Source of the DNA: Anseranas semipalmata
Taxonomy: Eukaryota; Chordata; Aves; Anseriformes; Anseranatidae
DNA: 64,000 nt
Reading direction: 5' to 3'
Assembly (NCBI GenBank): GCA_013399115.1
Contig: VXAA01003006.1
Coordinates: 817,866 to 881,865, forward strand
Within the stretch, counting starts at the first letter, position 1, and every line of letters begins with the position of its first letter. Both the position numbers and the translations under genes were made by a program. Of the stretch, positions 45,944 through 58,049 are shown piece after piece. The notes beneath the pieces were generated by a model. The model saw only the letters and a program-made list of their open reading frames with translations. It was not told where the DNA came from and made no database searches.

Positions 45944-48161
45944 GTGAGAACTTAATGACAAAGAGGATTTAGATAAAGCCACGCAAGCAGTGCTTGGTCA
46001 GGTGGGCTAACTGTACTTCAGCCCACGTGGTTATTATGCACTGTGTGTTGAGAACAGGCCAACTGCTTATCTGGGGTGGAGGGTGGTCAGTGTCCTTTGC
46101 TTTTCGGGGTTGCTCAGTCCTCCAGTGCCTCCCTGTGTTAGGATGGGCTTATCTGAGTCACAGGATCCAGCGTGTGTTGGCACTGGCACGCAAATTTCTT
46201 GAGCTTTTAGGGCATTGCATATTGTAGAGATGAAGGTAATCCTTAAAGCGCTTTCCTTCACAAGGATTTTGGAGCAGGAGTGGGAGGCTAGTCCTTTTGG
46301 TACCATGATTGTTTTGCCGTCATCTTTTCCACTCTTTTGTGCCAAATTTCTGCTGTGACTGTTAGGGAGCGCTCTATCTTCTGCAGCTACTGTTTGCAAG
46401 TGGAGGCTTGCCGCCTGCACCAGCAAGCTTAAGTCTGAGAAGTAAGTATGGCAGCAATTTTCCAGAAGTATGTCTGCAAAAAGAAGAATGCTCACCCTTT
46501 TCACTGAGAGATTTCATGCTTTTGAATGAAACATAGTAGCATTTTTGCCTGCAATCTTCACCTCTTAATTTAAAAAAAAAAAAACTGTGAAAAACTAGGA
46601 GGCAAGACATTTGGGGTTTGATTGAAGGAATGACTTTTTTTTGTTTGTTTTAAAAAACATCATAACCCATGATTTCATCTGTCCTTTGGGATATCTGCGG
46701 TTATAGTTGCTTTTGGCTTTGTCTATTCTGTTTTTGTATTGATGTAACTCTTTCCAAAGGCTGTGACCCTCAGTCTTAATGTTATTGATTTTCTGCCCAT
46801 TAAAAGTAGAGTGCTGTCAGAAAAAGTGCTATGCAAAATTTGTACCATCTTATTCCTATAGCATTACTACCCACACGCGTTCAAAGTACAGCTCCTAGTT
46901 TTTCTGCCACAAGTTTTCTCACTTTTAGGTTGCAGTCTTTACAGCCAGAGGGGAGCCATTCTGTTTTATTCTGCTCGTTATGAGTAAAATTATAATGATG
47001 GCACTTCTGTTCCTGTGAGCAGTGTACACTGAAGCAGAAGTGGTCCTCTGGATTCTCAGGTAGCAGGTGAAGTGTGTCAAATGCCGTTAGAAAAGGGATC
47101 TTCTGGACTTGCGTCTAAAGACTGTCCACAGTTGAATAGAAACATGCTCGTACTGCTGCTGCTTTTATAAGTTCTCCGTGTTCTGCTTCTTATTCTGGTC
47201 TGTAATGAGTTTTCCTTTACATATCTACATATGTGTGCAAAATACAAAGCTGTTCACAAATTTTATGGATTGCTTTGGAGGTACATGAGGTGGAATTGGC
47301 AAAAGCAAAAAGGACAGAGACTGGGCAATGTGCTACTTCATGATACACAGTCAACTAAAAAGGATTTTTCTCTGATGGTGGAAGGACGGAGCAGCTTCTC
47401 TAAAGAATATTCAAATATTAGGTGTAGTTTTCCTTGATTTTGTTTGAGAAGTATAGATTGCAAGTGTATGAAGTGTTGTTTTCAAGCCTCTAAAATGCCA
47501 TTATTAAAAGATCTATTACAATGTGCTTAACAAAAGTGCAGTTTTAGTCACTGTTCCTAACTCAGTTTATGAGATGCATCCCCTTACTTGCATGCAATGC
47601 CACAGGCTAATTCTGTTTCAGTTAAGTAGAAGAACCAAATATACAGTGAGGAAAAACAGCCTTAGTAAATTCTATAGATGTTCTTAAAGGCAAAGTAATT
47701 TGAAACAGAAACGTGACATAAATAGTTATATATCTCTGAAGTCCACGAATGAAATAGGATATGTGAATTATATCTTGTCAATATTTTCTTGCTGCTGATG
47801 TCTGTCTCATTTTTTTAGATAAATTCTCTTTTCTTAAAGTCATACAAATCTTTCAGCAAGCCACGCAGTTTCCAGTAGAGGAAGGCATCTAGAGTTACCC
47901 CACCTGCAGCAGGACTGTATTGATAAAATTACTAAAATTTTGCACACATGTTCTTTTATAAGTGCTTTATACCCACTTTTAGAAATGAATTGTGAATAAA
48001 GGTACCTCAGTTCTTGAGATGCCATTTCAGTCATCATAAGGTAGTTCTATCAGGAGGTATTGGATATCAGCTCGTTGAAAATCAGCACTTTTTAAGGAAG
48101 CTTAACTTGGAGGTCCAAAATTTCCCAAGTCAGTAATCACTTTTACAAATTCTCATATTAC

Positions 48162-48177
48162 TATATATATATATATA
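48162..48177 (+). repeat. (TA)8 microsatellite
   Basis: Eight perfect TA units. Confidence 0.9.
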
Positions 48178-49188
48178 AAAGAGCCTGTGATTATCTGTAT
48201 AGTCAAATTATCTTTCCTTGGTTTTAAAGTGAAATTCAGACCCAGGAAATTAATGAAAGCACACAAGAGATGTGGGTGAAAACTAGTGCAAGTTTTCCTT
48301 ACTTTTCACACCTTGTAACCCTACAGAATCAACACTATTCAGGGCAAAACCTGTGTTTTGTTCTGACTTGCATAGTGGACACATTCTTTTCTTTTAAATG
48401 CAAGAGAATTCTTTCTTAAGTCCCTTTACAGCTGGAGGAAGATCTTCCTGGCTCTACCTTCTCTCCCTCTTCCTGGAGGAGCTGGGGCTGTAGTGGCAAT
48501 CTGAGTAATCTTCCCTTAAGCCTGAGCTGCATGGCAATAGAGCCAGTGTGTTTGCCCCTCTGGGAAATCCTACCCATCAAGAGAGAAATCAACACTTGAG
48601 ATGTGCTGGGCCATGAGGCCCAAGGGTGGTATTCTTCAAAATGTGCAGATACAATCATTAGGGAGGATTCGAGCAAGCAGCTTGCCAGAAACACAGTATC
48701 TTCTGGGCAGCACAGCCCCCTGGGTTGCTAGATGCTTGTTCTCAGTCCTGCAGTTTTGAGTTCTGGGAAAGCTTGGGGATGGGGCAATAGTCTGCAGACC
48801 TGAAACTTTGGGGAATGCCAGGGCAGCAGGTGGCAGAAAGCGTATGCAACAAATGTAGGGAAATCTAGCATAGAATTCCGACACAGGAGTTTTTAAAATT
48901 TGAGTAAAAGATTCCTTCATTTTGTTTGTCCTGCAGACATTTTTTCAGCCAGCTATCCCTTTTTCCACCCCACCCTCCACATGTCTGTTGAACATTAATA
49001 AGACAGCAGCCAATTCAGCAAAGTAATGAAATATCTGGAACAGCCTGCCTGCCTTAAAAACAATTAGGTTTGCTTTATTGCTTGGATAGGAACAGGTTTC
49101 TTAAGCAGATGAACTTTCCTCTTTTGTCCCCTTCTAGAAGCCAGTGTTCTGGTTTTGGTTTCCTCTAGGACAGAAGCAACACCATAGA

Positions 49189-49197
49189 GGGGGGGGG
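49189..49197 (+). repeat. Poly(G) run (G9)
   Basis: Nine G followed by AGGG. Confidence 0.9.
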
Positions 49198-49844
49198 AGG
49201 GCAGGAAGAGGTTTCCAGGCTGCACTTGAATTCATTTTGCCATCAAAACCCACCAGTGTGGACTACATACAGTAGGAGTCTTCTAACTGCTGAGGTGGGG
49301 CTGAAGCTGCATCAGGTCCAAAGCAGCACGGTAGCATAAGAGCTTGGGAGAAAGTGGGAGAATTTAATCATTTCGTACAAATGTGTTCATGAAGGGAATT
49401 TGCTATTATCTGTTTGGTGTATGGATACTGATACTTGGTTCTCCCTAAGGAGTCTTGCAAGTCATTAACCTTGACATTTGTTTTCCTGAATTCCATACAT
49501 AAACATGCAGGCCCTTTGAGTTTGGGCCAAAACCAACGGGGCTGCGCTAGAAATTATCAGACTCCTCGGTTACCCCTATGCTTATAATTATCCTTCTTTC
49601 CTGAGTTGGAGTCAGCAGGCTCCAAGATTACTGTTTTCATGTGTGCTCAGCTGTCTTTGGGGGACAGCATGGTAGGGTTTTAATAAGTTGACATGCTATA
49701 TTTAACATTTTATTTTTGTCTATTGGAGACAGGGTGCTGGATTAAGTGAAACACTGGCCAGATCTGGTATGGCAACTTCTATGGGCCTGGTTTATTTTAT
49801 AGTTTCCAAGGGATTTGTGAGACTCATAGTATAGCATTAATGGC

Positions 49845-49918
49845 TATAATGTGTTTTGAAATTCTCAGATGGAAAGTGCTGTAGAAGCACAGGGTGTTAT
49901 TTTATAACAAATCAATGT
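49845..49918 (+). mobile_element. Possible ancient L3/CR1-like LINE 3' end
   Basis: 'gtgttttgaaattctcagatgg' split as GTGTTTTGAAATTCTC and AGATGG, then AAAGTGCTGTAGAAG and CACAGGGTGTTATTTT. The order matches the amniote L3-type LINE terminus (AAGCGCTTTGAGATCCTC, GGATGAAAGGCGCTATAG, AAGTGCAAGGTATTATT). These elements stopped moving long before birds arose, which fits the divergence. Recognised from memory only. Confidence 0.45.
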
Positions 49919-50535
49919 TCTCATGTGGTATTTTAAAGAAAGAGCATTTAGGATTGAGATACGGGCTAGAGCTTTCAAGTCATGCCCGGTAGTTGTACAG
50001 CTGTTTTCCTGCCTCAGGTAAACTGTTTCGAATGGTAAGTATACGGTGACTCAGACTTAAAACAAAGCAGAAAACAGTCTCTCATTCAGACTAATAATGC
50101 CAGACATAACTTTTGTTGTGTCCTTGGTTACAGACCAGCTGTTTTGTCTTGGTCTGCTCTGTATCATATGAATAAGCCCTGAATAAGCATTCCAAAATTG
50201 TGATGGTGAAGTAACCATGGTACTTGCTGGTGTGGGGAAGGGCTAGGAGAGAGAGGAGGGGAGCGGGGACCAAGTTTCATGTATATGTGACTTCTTAAGG
50301 CTTCGGAATATAAGTGAGACCGGATTTACCTCTCCCTGTAGAACAGTGAAGACAGTTGTTATATGGACTCTGTAGCTGTCCGGTTTTAAAGATAACATCA
50401 GGTGAGGTTTTCATCCATATAAAGGGAAGCAAATAAACCACAGAAAATAAAGCAATTACAAACAAAGCAAGTAGGCTGAGGAAGAAACATACACTAGGTG
50501 CTATCTGGGGTTAAGACTTTCTAAATTTTGCCGTG

Positions 50536-50991
50536 ATCATAGAATCATAGAATCATAGAATCATAGAACAGCATGGGTTGAAAAGGACCTTAAAGATCAT
50601 CTAGTTTCAACCCCCCTGCTCTGGGCAGGGTTGCCAACTACTAGAGCAGGCTGCCCAGTGCCACATCCAGCCTGGCCTTGAATGCCTCCAGGGATGGGGC
50701 ATCCACAACCTCTCTGGGCAACCTGTTCCAGTGCCTCACCACCCTCTGAGTGAAAAACTTCCTCCTAATATCCAACCTAAATCTCCCCTGTCTTAGTTTG
50801 AAACCATTCCCCCTTGTCCTATCACTATCAACGTGTGTGAACAGGCGTTCCCCCTCCTGTTTATACGCTCCCTTCAGGTACTGGAAGGCCGCAATGAGGT
50901 CTCCCCGGAGCCTTCTCTTCTCCAAGCTAAACAAGCCCAGTTCCCTCAACCTTTCTTCATAGGAGAGGTGTTCCAGCCCTCTGATCATCAA
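50536..50991 (-). mobile_element. CR1 non-LTR retrotransposon, 5'-truncated 3' end (copy 3)
   Basis: On the plus strand this begins with four tandem copies of an ATAGAATC-type unit (about 50538-50568), the CR1 3' terminus. It then runs backwards through the 3' UTR ('ggaccttaaagatcatctag') into the end of ORF2 and stops at 50989-50991, where the element is 5'-truncated. It is the longest and best preserved of the three copies, which suggests a younger insertion. TGATCAT occurs at both junctions (50534-50540 and 50982-50988), so either microhomology at integration or a short target duplication is possible. The element lacks its reverse transcriptase and endonuclease regions. Confidence 0.95.
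50641..50991 (-). pseudogene. CR1 ORF2 C-terminal fragment, uninterrupted (copy 3)
   Basis: A 116-codon frame, open from the truncation point to the natural ORF2 stop. Landmarks in order are [57 protein letters not shown] and [13 protein letters not shown]. This is the C-terminal region after the reverse transcriptase domain. No frameshift or stop has accumulated, unlike what is expected of a very old copy. It is not a host gene. Confidence 0.9.
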
Positions 50992-53394
50992 GTGATAATC
51001 TAGAGGAAAGCAAGTATAGTAATGACATTTGGAAATAGCACAAACTTTTGTGTATCAAAGCTTAATTGTAGTTTATACTATAAAGGATTATAATTACATT
51101 GGTGAGATGGTAATGTTTACTGGGAAGAAAGAAGAAGCAATGAAATGTAAATTGGTGGAATATATACTGAAGTCACTGTGAGATGGAAGGTATAAGGTCT
51201 AATACAAATAAAATACAAACATAATTGGTGTGTTTTCTTCTATTAACTTTTTAACATTTATAAATGCATACTAAAGCAAATGGAGATGGAGAAGAAGCAA
51301 TGAAAAAAATAATCTTCAATAGTTTTAAAATACTTCTGGAGTCAGATGAGGAAGATGGAGGTGGCCACTGGTGTTGAGAAATGCAGACAGAAAGCTTTTC
51401 ACCTGCTTCAGTGGGAATAGAAAAGAAGCTAGTTCAGTCTTTGACACGGTGGGGCAAGAAAGAGCCCATAGAGAACTGGGCACTGAAATCAGTGTTTGGC
51501 CAAAGAAGGTGACTGAGGATGTGTGAAGTTTGCCCATAGTTGTGTGTGAGGCAAGAAGTATGGTTCTTTACATTCTGTCTCCTGCTGAGCTAGGATCTGG
51601 GGAGACTCAGAAAAGGAAATCTCAGTACCCTAAACAAGAACAGAAGAGAGCTCTGCCTGTTTTAGCAGAAGTACTAGAACAAATGAAGTGCCATTTAGCA
51701 GCTTCAATCTGTGCTGAGAAAACCTGACTGTATATGCTACATGAATCACGTACATAGTACAGTAATGCAAATTATGTACATAGTGCTATACTTTTTTTTC
51801 AAGTGTTTAGACATGAGAAGATCTGCAGATGACAGTGGATAATGACCTTCAGTAAGCAGTGATAGAAAAGGGATGTGGCTATTGGGTTGTTTCAAAATGG
51901 AAGTGATAGAAAGTGTTTATCTGTTCTAAGCCATCTCATTATATAATATGCCTATCACATGGAAAATCAGCTCTGTGAAAACACAGAGATACAGCCTTTT
52001 TAAGACAAGGAAGAACGATGCCATGGAGTCATGCAAGGGGTAGGAAATTTTGCAGGAAAGTAGATTTTTTCAGGTGAGATTAATTTTCTGTGGTTCTGCG
52101 TTACGGAGAATGTTACTTTTGAAGAAATAGCTGTGGAAAGACTGCAGGAGCACTGGTTTGAATTCTGCAAACCCTTCCATTTAAAAAAAAAATGTATTTT
52201 TGTAGGACAGACTTCTGCCTTACCCCTACCATCTTTTGAATCTTTTGAGTCAAGACGCGATGAAAGGTTGTTATGGGCTCAAATTTCAATGCATGTGTAC
52301 AAACCACATCCTTTAAATTCATAAATAAGTAGCTTAGTACTTTTTCTGATTAAATAGGCTCTAGACTGATAACCCTCGCAACAGAAATCTTTTGCTTATC
52401 CATAGATCATGTACAAGCATAAGCAGCAATATGACCTTGAGTTCCATGTGAACAGGATAAAACTGGACGCAACGCACAATTGTAGCATAAACAGATGACT
52501 ATCAACACAGTATGTTGGTGACTTAATCCAGCAAAAGTGCCAAATGAAAGGATGCCATAAAAACAGAGAAGGTTCATTAACAAGTATCTAGAGCTCAAAC
52601 ATCACTAGGTCACTTACTTTCCTGACTAGTGTGTTTGTTCATGTCTCTGTTGTTTGCAGTAAGCTTCCTTCTTAATGGACTTGTGGGAGATGGTTATACA
52701 ATATAAACATCACTGCAGTCCTGTCTGCATTAATTGGGGCTGGATTTATGGCCCTCTCCTGTTAACAGGACACTTTTATATAGAGAAGAACTTTTCCATC
52801 AGTCTTGAACAAGAACTCATTTACCCAGGTGCTTATATAACACTCATCAATTTGTTATCTAAGAATCTAAATAGAAATGAGAGGACATTAGATAACATTG
52901 AAAAGGACAGAAGGAAACCTTTAAATAGTTTAATTTTTCTCTGTTCTTTTTTAATTACCTTTGCAGTTTTCCTTAATGAAAATTATTCTAATGCTAGATT
53001 GACAAAATATAGCAGCAGCTGTGCAAACTTCAAACACGCAGATCTGTAGTTCATAGCATCCTTAACAAAGAAGCAGGAACATCTCTGAGGTGGAGTCAAG
53101 CTCATTCAGAGGGGGATGCTTGCCATCTGGGACAGAGCTGCATCATCCCAGTTTTTGATTGAGAGGCCAGTCAGCTCTCAGAGGAGACTCCTCTTGGTTG
53201 CTGCCAACCTGTACTGGTTACGAGTTAACCATGTCATAGTACATTGTATTCTCATATTACTGTGCAAGCATTTGCTGACTGATCACAATGCCCATGCCAG
53301 GTGCTCACAACTGAGGGAACAGGCTCATAAATAAGGAACTTGCCAGAGTAAATCCTTTGCAGCTGGGAACAGAGCTGGAATCTCTTCACTGCCA

Positions 53395-53455
53395 TTGATG
53401 TGCCACTAAGCAGGATCTTGCTCAACCTTCACTGCCTGTGTTTCAGGCACTTAAG
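53395..53455 (+). mobile_element. Weak MIR-like trace
   Basis: 'gatgtgccactaagcagg' then 'cttgctcaaccttcactg' and 'cctgtgtttcaggc' loosely follow the MIR order (TGCCACT.., CTTGGGCAAGTCACTTAACCT.., TGTGCCTCAGTTTCC). Too diverged to be sure by eye. Confidence 0.25.
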
Positions 53456-56101
53456 AAGTTTTTGGATCACCTTTTAGTATGTAGTTCCTCGGCTGTGAAG
53501 GCACTCCTCCTGCTTCCCCCTCCAATTTTCTATTTGCGTTAGCTCACCCACTGCACTAGTTTTAACTGTGGTCTTTATGTAACCGACTTTTCTCCTCTCT
53601 CCTTAGTGTGCCATAAACATCTCTTCATCAGTGCTCACCATTAATAAAAGATTAACATAACTGAGACTGTGCCTTGAGCTTTATTGCAAAATTTTCTCTC
53701 CACTCCCTTGTTTCCAGTTTCTGTTGATCCCGTGGCTGATCTTTGAGTCTCTGAGGCCTTGGCTCTAGAAGTCACTTTGCATTCCTTCCTCTCCTGTTTG
53801 TAGACTTCAAAACTGCTCCAAGTTGCAAGTTCATAACAAAGCGAATATCCAGCATGTAAATTTTTAGACAACTGAAATGCTTGTGCAGATCCTTATCTTC
53901 CATATTGATTAAAGCGACATCTTTGTTTATAGTATTATCAACCCCATATTCTTTTTCCTCTTCCGAACCTACCACAAAAAAACAGAATTGTTACCTTGGT
54001 GTGGCCAGTATCATCACAGTGACACTACTCATTTAATTTTTACATATTTTCTCACTTCCATAACTGGTAAAATGGTCTTTTGCCTTGTTCTGATTGATAA
54101 TTGTGCACCTTCATATTAATCAGCACAATTCCCAGAAATGAGGGCTATGTCTCCTGTTCTTTATTGGGAACCGCTTAGAGATCAGGATAGGAGGTGTAAG
54201 ATTACTGTAGCAAAATCTGTTCTGAATATAAATGGAGAACTTCAGTCTGTGAGGCTGTTAATCCAATGCCTTTTGCAAACACTGTATTTACAGTTCACTA
54301 AAACAGCATAAAACTAGGAGAAAGAACCAGATATGACGTTCAGGCTCTGGTCCGAGTTGTCTGAAAAATGCTTTGTTTGTAAGCTTAAGCCTGTTTGCAG
54401 AGAGGGAATGAACGCAAATTCCCATCCTGTTTATATAGAATCATTTTTCTGATCTTGATTGGACTTCAGCATGAGCTTTCCCCTCAAAGCAGAGTGGAAT
54501 TAACCTAGGGCAGATTCTCTCATCAATATCTGAAGTGTCATTGCTCCTAACATCAGAGTGGCAACGACCAAAGTTGTTTATCCTTGGAATGCCTTGGCAA
54601 ATCCCCCTGCCTCCTGTCTTTTACCAGATCCTCTTTTCTTTTTTCTTGTAATTGAAAACAACCAAACTAAAATGCCTAAGTGAAACTTAAGCGTTTATTA
54701 TTTAGAAAAGTTTTGTTAAGTTTGTCTTGGAATATAGTATACTAAAGTTTGGAGGCATTTCTAATAGTGAAAAAGATCAGAATAGCATTGTGAAGGAACT
54801 GAACAACCTTAAGTAGTGAAAGTGTAGTGGAATGTAAGACAGATAATATAAATAATATGTAAAATAATATTTGGCATTACAGATTAGTTTCTGCTTTACA
54901 TAAGGAGCATACAAGCTAGAAGTGAAACTAATACTGGAGTGTTTTAGTTTATCACAGGATAACTAAATCAATGGTGTAATGCAATCATGAAAAGGGCCAG
55001 TGTTATCCTAGAATAGATCAGGCATAGTATTTTCAAAGGAAACAGGGAAGTATTTGTACCATTGTACCAAAGGCACTGGAGATGTCTCTGGAATAATGTG
55101 TATGGCCTGCATGTTTGTGTTCAAGGTAGCTATGTACAAAGTAAAACAAGTACTAAGAAGGAATAATAGAATTACAGTGGGAATGGAGTTGCTACTCTGG
55201 GAGAAAACCAAGAACTCTGAACAGATGAGCTCTGATGTATCTGTCTGTCCCCTGACATCCAGTCCATCCCTCTGCTGTGAGCTCTTGTCCCAGCAGCAGA
55301 ATCGGCTAAAGGCAGCTTTGCCCCTTTCCTGCGCAGGAAACATGTTAGCATCAGTCACTTTGGTCTGTAACATAAGCTGGCGGGCTGCACTTGAGGCCTG
55401 TGTGTAGGTTTTCTTTTGCTATTTCTCTGTTAGTGAGTTTATTAGATGGTTTGGGCAGACAGGTCAGGATGGTGGGGTCTCAGGCTACTACGGGAAGACT
55501 GGTTACAGTCCAGCTTGTCAGCTGGGACTGGGCACTATGCCGCCGTCCAGCAACCAAAGCTTTGTAGCTGGATACAGCTCACACCTTTCTGGCTTGCAGC
55601 AAACACCCAGCCTGGGTACTGTGGTATTTTTCCAGGGGAAGGTAGAGGAACAACAAATCTCCTTTGAAGTAGGAAATTAATCTCAGTGTGAAAGAAATAT
55701 AATATACATGATGCATAGTGTATGATACAATGTACTTGCTTGCAGTAGAGAACTAGATTTAGTAATAGAGGAAGTCTCTCCTCGTTTTGTATTCCTATCA
55801 GTGGTCCTATAAAACAGTTGCAGTGGGGTTTCACATCTGTTCTCTTTCTATGTACATGTGCTCATTCATAAATCCAAGGTGATTTTTCTACTTTGAGGAT
55901 TTTTTGCTTCATTAATAATACTTTCTTTTGCTTTCTTCTCTTTCTACTTACTTTCTTCCCAGGTATGGTCAGTGCTAGACAGAATATATTTCTTGACATA
56001 GCAACAAGTTTGAGCTTTTATTGGTGAAAATAAACCTCAGATAAAGTTTTAAAACTAGACAGACTGAGATACTGACATCAGGAGGCGAAATGTTTCTTTA
56101 G

Positions 56102-56141
56102 GTAGGTATCTGCTGTGCAATGTAGGTATCTGCTGTGAAAA
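56102..56141 (+). repeat. Tandem duplication of a 20-bp unit (two copies)
   Basis: GTAGGTATCTGCTGTG occurs at 56102-56117 and again at 56122-56137, separated by CAAT; the second is followed by AAAA. The identical 16-base core suggests a recent local slippage or duplication. Confidence 0.85.
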
Positions 56142-57180
56142 GGTAGGGATCAGACATGATTCCTATGATCCAAGGCACTACAACTTTCATGATGCTCTAG
56201 GCATATTAAGGGAAAATCGTCTAAGGAGTTTGTATATCTAGGATATTATACTTTGAATTTGAGTTTGTGCTTGTTTTGTGAATCTAATGTCATTGAACTA
56301 TTCTAGATTGACAGCACAGGAAAGTGATAACCAGTGAGTGGCTTTCAAAAACTGCTGTACAAAAAACAGCATGTTTTCTTCAGTTCAGCCTTATCATTAT
56401 ATCTACCCTGTATAGGATCAATTAATCTAGAGGGTTTTTTTCTACTTCAACTTTTTGATCTTTGATCTCTGCAATTCCTGTTTCATGGTATCAGTGCCTT
56501 TAGGTGTGAACTAAAAACAGACTAAAAAAAGAAAAAAGAAAAAAAACTCTTACTGCTTAGAAACTGAATACAGACTACAGACCTACTTTAAGGAATAAAA
56601 ACTGTCTGGGATAGGCTGCACCCTGAAACTGAGTTTTTTTGATGGTCTCCAATGTTGGTGACCTGTTGGGAGCTGCGAGGCCAACTAGCTCTTCCTTATC
56701 ATTTCTACCCATCATGCTGCATCAAGAAAATAATAAAATATATAATTTTCACAATATTACCTTTCCCTGGACTGATTGCTGTGACTGTTAGAAAAATGTG
56801 GTGGGATTTTAAGACATCTGCTCAATCAGGAATGGAAAGGATGTGTCCAGCAGATGGTAGGTGTGTTAAGATGAAGCCCACATTGTGGAAACATTGGAAG
56901 ATACTAGACTAAAAGGTAAAAGGCACTATAAAAACCCACCTGAGCCATCCTGCCTCCAGCTCTCACCAATAGTAACTTGAACTTTTCAGATGCTGATAGG
57001 AAGTAATGTAAAGTGCAGCTTGGGTACTGAATGGCTTCTTCCTTGAATGTTTGTATTGGAGCAACACTATGTTGGAAATAACCAACCAGGTCGCTTGTCA
57101 ATAAATGCTCCTATCTCATCAAAAAAGGCACAGATTTAGGTTGCAGTGTGGTGCATGAGGCACTATTGAGGTTGATCTCC

Positions 57181-57540
57181 GCGGGGAAGAGCTCATTTGA
57201 TTAAACTTGGGTTTGCAAGGGTCTTTTCTCAGCTGCATCACAGTGATGGTTCATCGTCTCCCTTATCAGTGATTTTTTACAAGCGAGCCCTGAGTCTGTG
57301 TCAGAAGTTCCTGTGGTCATCCTGAGTGACCGAACAGTCGTGGCTTTTTGCGCCATTCCACTTAATTTGGCGTTGCAGATTCCGGTTCAGGGTATTTCCA
57401 TGCTCCACAGCACTGAACTGGAAGCTACGGAGTTTAGATTGCAAAGACACCTGAGCTGGCCTTGTACAGAGCTGACTGTGATCCAGGTTTGGCTTGGAGT
57501 CTGAGCCGATAAGGCCTTATCAGGCCTGAGCCAGCACTGC
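57181..57540. promoter_or_regulatory. CpG-containing block with GATA palindrome; possible enhancer
   Basis: At 57508-57521, GATAAGGCCTTATC is a perfect palindrome that presents two inverted GATA-factor sites (WGATAR) head to head. The preceding 300 bases carry more CpGs than the flanks and a modest open frame (57298-57504) with no recognisable domain. Paired GATA sites are common in vertebrate enhancers, but nothing here proves activity. Confidence 0.25.
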
Positions 57541-58032
57541 TGTTTTACTTAGCAAAGTGATGTTTCTGGTCTAGCTTGTGTGTTTGTTTTCCACGCTAAG
57601 TCAGTGAAGTTCTTCCTTACTGTCACTTCACTCTTCATTTGTCTATCTAAGAATAATATAAAAAACTCTACCTGTTGTCATCTTGAGCTACAGACGGTCA
57701 TGTAATTCCCTCTTAGCTTCTCTTCATGATTCCTGCTGGATGTGGTACGTATCTTATTAAAAACAAGAGGAAACTACTTTTTTTCCCTTTTTCCATACAT
57801 TTTATCTTACTTTTCACTGGTGGTCTTCGAATGGCCATCTCAGTCTTCATTTGAAATAACTGAGTAGGCTTAAATGAGAAATGTAATTTAGCATGAAAGA
57901 ATTCAAGGAGTTTCTTACTCATCTAAATTCATTGATATTAAATAAATGAAAAAAAATCCTGTAAGAAATGTAATAAAGAGTAGTTGTCTTTTGGGTGCTA
58001 TTGCAAGAAATAAGAGGTTGATTTTTTTCATC

Positions 58033-58049
58033 TTTTTTTTTTTTTTTTT
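58033..58049 (+). repeat. Poly(T) tract (T17)
   Basis: Uninterrupted run of 17 T (poly(A) on the minus strand). No retroposed body is recognisable. Confidence 0.9.

Larger units (their letters stand above)
45944..49839. other. Unique sequence, no gene seen
   Basis: The 145-codon minus-strand frame at 46067-46504 is about the longest expected by chance here and has no recognisable domain. The stretch also holds an (AT)n run at 48162-48177 and a G9 run at 49189-49197. Confidence 0.5.
50992..57180. other. Unique AT-rich sequence; intronic or intergenic
   Basis: I see no supportable gene. Overlapping 117-121-codon frames on opposite strands at 55.0-55.4 kb are of chance length. The stretch holds a weak MIR-like trace at 53395-53455 and a 20-bp tandem duplication at 56102-56141. 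Confidence 0.5.

Noticed and set aside
46067..46504. 145-codon minus-strand frame as a gene
   Set aside because: Length is about the chance maximum for this window. No domain, signal peptide or repeat, and no supporting splice or promoter pattern.
52675..53049. 124-codon plus-strand frame with hydrophobic end
   Set aside because: Chance length, no start context or splice support, composition like the AT-rich flanks.
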